A DNA stretch of 64,000 nt from Methanomassiliicoccus sp. (lineage in GTDB: Archaea > Thermoplasmatota > Thermoplasmata > Methanomassiliicoccales > Methanomassiliicoccaceae), in NCBI GenBank assembly GCA_018262895.1, contig JADFDJ010000002.1, forward strand, positions 62,001 through 126,000, written 5' to 3'. The notes below the pieces were generated by a model. That model was not told where the DNA came from. It did not search any database and saw only the letters and a list, made by a program, of their open reading frames with translations. Positions 63,999 through 64,000 of the stretch are shown here, piece after piece. Numbering within the stretch: the first letter of the stretch is position 1; every line of letters begins with the position of its first letter. The translations under genes and the position numbers were made by a program.

Positions 63999-64000
63999 AC

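Noticed and set aside
1-64000. CRISPR array or insertion sequence
   Set aside because: No regularly spaced direct repeats, transposase or integrase genes were seen by eye.
1-64000. Pyrrolysine (TAG) readthrough genes
   Set aside because: No gene appeared split in frame by TAG; TAG is used as an ordinary stop, for example by RuBisCO, HdrC and DnaJ.

Overview
The window is a gene-dense archaeal chromosome segment. Archaeal marks include a proteasome-activating nucleotidase, thermosome, Alba, PCNA, TFS, MBF1, aCPSF2, a Taw2-type wybutosine enzyme, a geranylgeranyl reductase of lipid synthesis and a GPN-loop GTPase. HdrB, HdrC, an HdrD-like protein and an MvhD-like protein point to a methanogen or a close relative. 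Coding DNA is GC-rich, while short intergenic stretches are AT-rich and carry TATA boxes. DnaK/DnaJ/GrpE beside the thermosome and the overall gene mix fit a Thermoplasmatota lineage such as Methanomassiliicoccales; that placement is inference, since no marker gene was searched. No rRNA, CRISPR array, insertion sequence or prophage was seen.

Layout. 1-5.6 kb: GPN GTPase, winged-helix regulator, PAN, MBF1, a DUF2240-like protein and a Kef-type antiporter. 6-11.2 kb: thermosome, then grpE-dnaK-dnaJ. 11.3-18.7 kb: an MFS transporter, a RuvC/RNase H-fold protein and a tight operon polX - ribose-1,5-bisphosphate isomerase - form III RuBisCO - AMP phosphorylase, which is the complete AMP-to-3-phosphoglycerate route. 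18.8-25.7 kb: glutamate dehydrogenase, an HTH_10 regulator, Alba, a DUF835 protein, a large Cys-rich orphan, Taw2 and geranylgeranyl reductase. 25.7-34.6 kb: split transketolase with a transaldolase-like enzyme, PCNA, TFS, a membrane protein, YjbQ, aCPSF2 and NadC. 33.8-37.9 kb: HdrB, HdrC, an HdrD-like protein, MvhD and a radical SAM activase. 38-41 kb: three KaiC-family ATPases in a row. 41-43.9 kb: Hsp20, a KamA-family aminomutase with glutamate-type specificity residues, and tRNA-Val. 44-54 kb: an AT-rich accessory stretch with a FecBCD-type uptake operon plus methyltransferase, an MFS exporter and a ZnuABC-type operon. 54-56.7 kb: isochorismatase-like hydrolase, thioredoxin-reductase-like flavoprotein and RlmN-like radical SAM protein. 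56.7-59.6 kb: a MoxR/RavA ATPase with its VWA partner. 59.8-64 kb: ADH synthase, an ABC-2 exporter, an Lrp regulator and a GXGXG glutamate-synthase domain protein that runs to the window edge.

How the genes work together. The RuBisCO operon recycles nucleotide phosphate into central carbon, and the split transketolase and transaldolase-like genes serve sugar-phosphate exchange. Glutamate metabolism recurs: glutamate dehydrogenase, a glutamate synthase domain, and an aminomutase likely to make beta-glutamate, a known methanogen osmolyte. Protein quality control is dense: thermosome, Hsp70 system, Hsp20, PAN and RavA/VWA. Two metal or cofactor uptake operons share AT-rich TTAATAAT-type inverted repeats, suggesting a common regulator.

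Expression signals fall into two styles. Many first genes have a TATA box about 26 bases before the start codon and no Shine-Dalgarno, so they are probably leaderless. Operon-internal genes have clear GGAGG-type sites, often with 4-8 base overlaps and GTG or TTG starts.
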